A stretch of DNA of 5,869 nucleotides, taken from assembly GCA_030607835.1 (NCBI GenBank), contig JAUWJE010000134.1:1-5869 (forward strand), written 5' to 3'. The position numbers and the translations under genes were made by a program. Below, piece by piece: positions 5,597-5,869 of this stretch (its first letter is position 1; each line of letters starts with the position of its first letter). Source of the stretch: Candidatus Fermentibacterota bacterium. Lineage in GTDB: Bacteria > Fermentibacterota > Fermentibacteria > Fermentibacterales > JCC-6. Below the pieces are notes generated by a model, which was not told the DNA's origin, made no database searches, and saw only the letters and a list, made by a program, of their open reading frames with translations.

Positions 5597-5869
5597 TTAT
5601 TCAGAGATACTGACCGTGCCCTTCAAATGTTCAACAAGCACCTTGATCATGTCCTCGTGATCAGATGTGCCCCCCATTTCCCGGACGGAATGCATCGAAA
5701 GAAATGAATTGCCGACATCCACGCTCTTAATACCTGTTCTGGCAGATATTATTGGTCCGATGGTTTTTCCACATGGCATATCATTCCTGCTCACAAAGTA
5801 TTGAACATTCACATCTGCTGCATTCGCGCAGAGGGAGAAGTAAGCAGAAGAAATATCGGAGGATGAGTA
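5597..5869 (-). CDS. M18-family aminopeptidase (partial, C-terminal 90 residues)
   Basis: The frame is open from the window edge at 5869 to a TAA at 5597; a GTG at 5812 is internal and not the start. The visible residues match the C-terminus of M18 metallo-aminopeptidases (aspartyl aminopeptidase and relatives): VQYFVSRNDMPCGKTIGP, then RTGIKSVDVGNSFLSMHSVRE and M-G-G-T-S-D. The His of SMHSVRE corresponds to the conserved C-terminal metal-binding His of the family. These are cytosolic, dinuclear-metal enzymes that remove N-terminal, often acidic, residues from peptides in large homo-oligomers. The N-terminal catalytic part lies beyond the window, so intactness and specificity cannot be judged. 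The residues before the GTG (AYFSLCANAAD) agree with the family, which confirms the gene extends past the edge. Confidence 0.9.
   Translation of the reverse strand, partial: YSSSDISSAYFSLCANAADVNVQYFVSRNDMPCGKTIGPIISARTGIKSVDVGNSFLSMHSVREMGGTSDHEDMIKVLVEHLKGTVSISE

Overview
This looks like chromosomal DNA from a bacterium of moderate, slightly AT-leaning base composition. It probably has an outer membrane: there is a lipoprotein of the surface beta-propeller type under a cobalamin riboswitch, an arrangement known from B12 uptake loci of Gram-negative bacteria. Starts are often non-ATG (TTG or GTG), with clear purine-rich ribosome binding sites. No rRNA, tRNA, phage, IS or CRISPR signal is visible. 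An uncultured lineage near the FCB group is a guess from gene flavour only, not shown by the sequence.

Layout: (1) 1-525, minus strand: the N-terminal part of a beta-propeller lipoprotein, cut by the window edge. (2) 526-917, minus strand: its control region, with a promoter, a cobalamin riboswitch aptamer, an intrinsic terminator, and then a perfect 10-bp inverted repeat before the ribosome binding site. (3) 939-3280, minus strand: a two-gene operon with overlapping stop and start, a flippase-like multi-pass membrane protein (LPG_synthase_TM type) followed by an FAD-dependent oxidoreductase of the amine oxidase / UDP-galactopyranose mutase-like group. (4) 3281-3339: a short divergent intergenic region. 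(5) 3340-5101, plus strand: an ABC exporter made of an ATPase and a six-helix ABC-2 permease, translationally coupled. (6) 5141-5590, plus strand: a small glyoxalase/VOC-fold protein with its own likely promoter. (7) 5597-5869, minus strand: the C-terminal 90 residues of an M18-family aminopeptidase, cut by the window edge and convergent with the VOC gene.

How the genes relate: the strongest functional inference is at the left end. A cobalamin aptamer followed by a terminator should shut off the lipoprotein gene when B12 is plentiful, so the lipoprotein is probably part of B12 capture, like BtuG of Bacteroides. The oxidoreductase/flippase-like pair probably acts in a shared envelope lipid or glycan pathway of unknown product. 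No intrinsic terminator is visible after that pair, so its transcripts may run into the riboswitch. The ABC exporter, VOC protein and peptidase show no clear link to one another or to B12.
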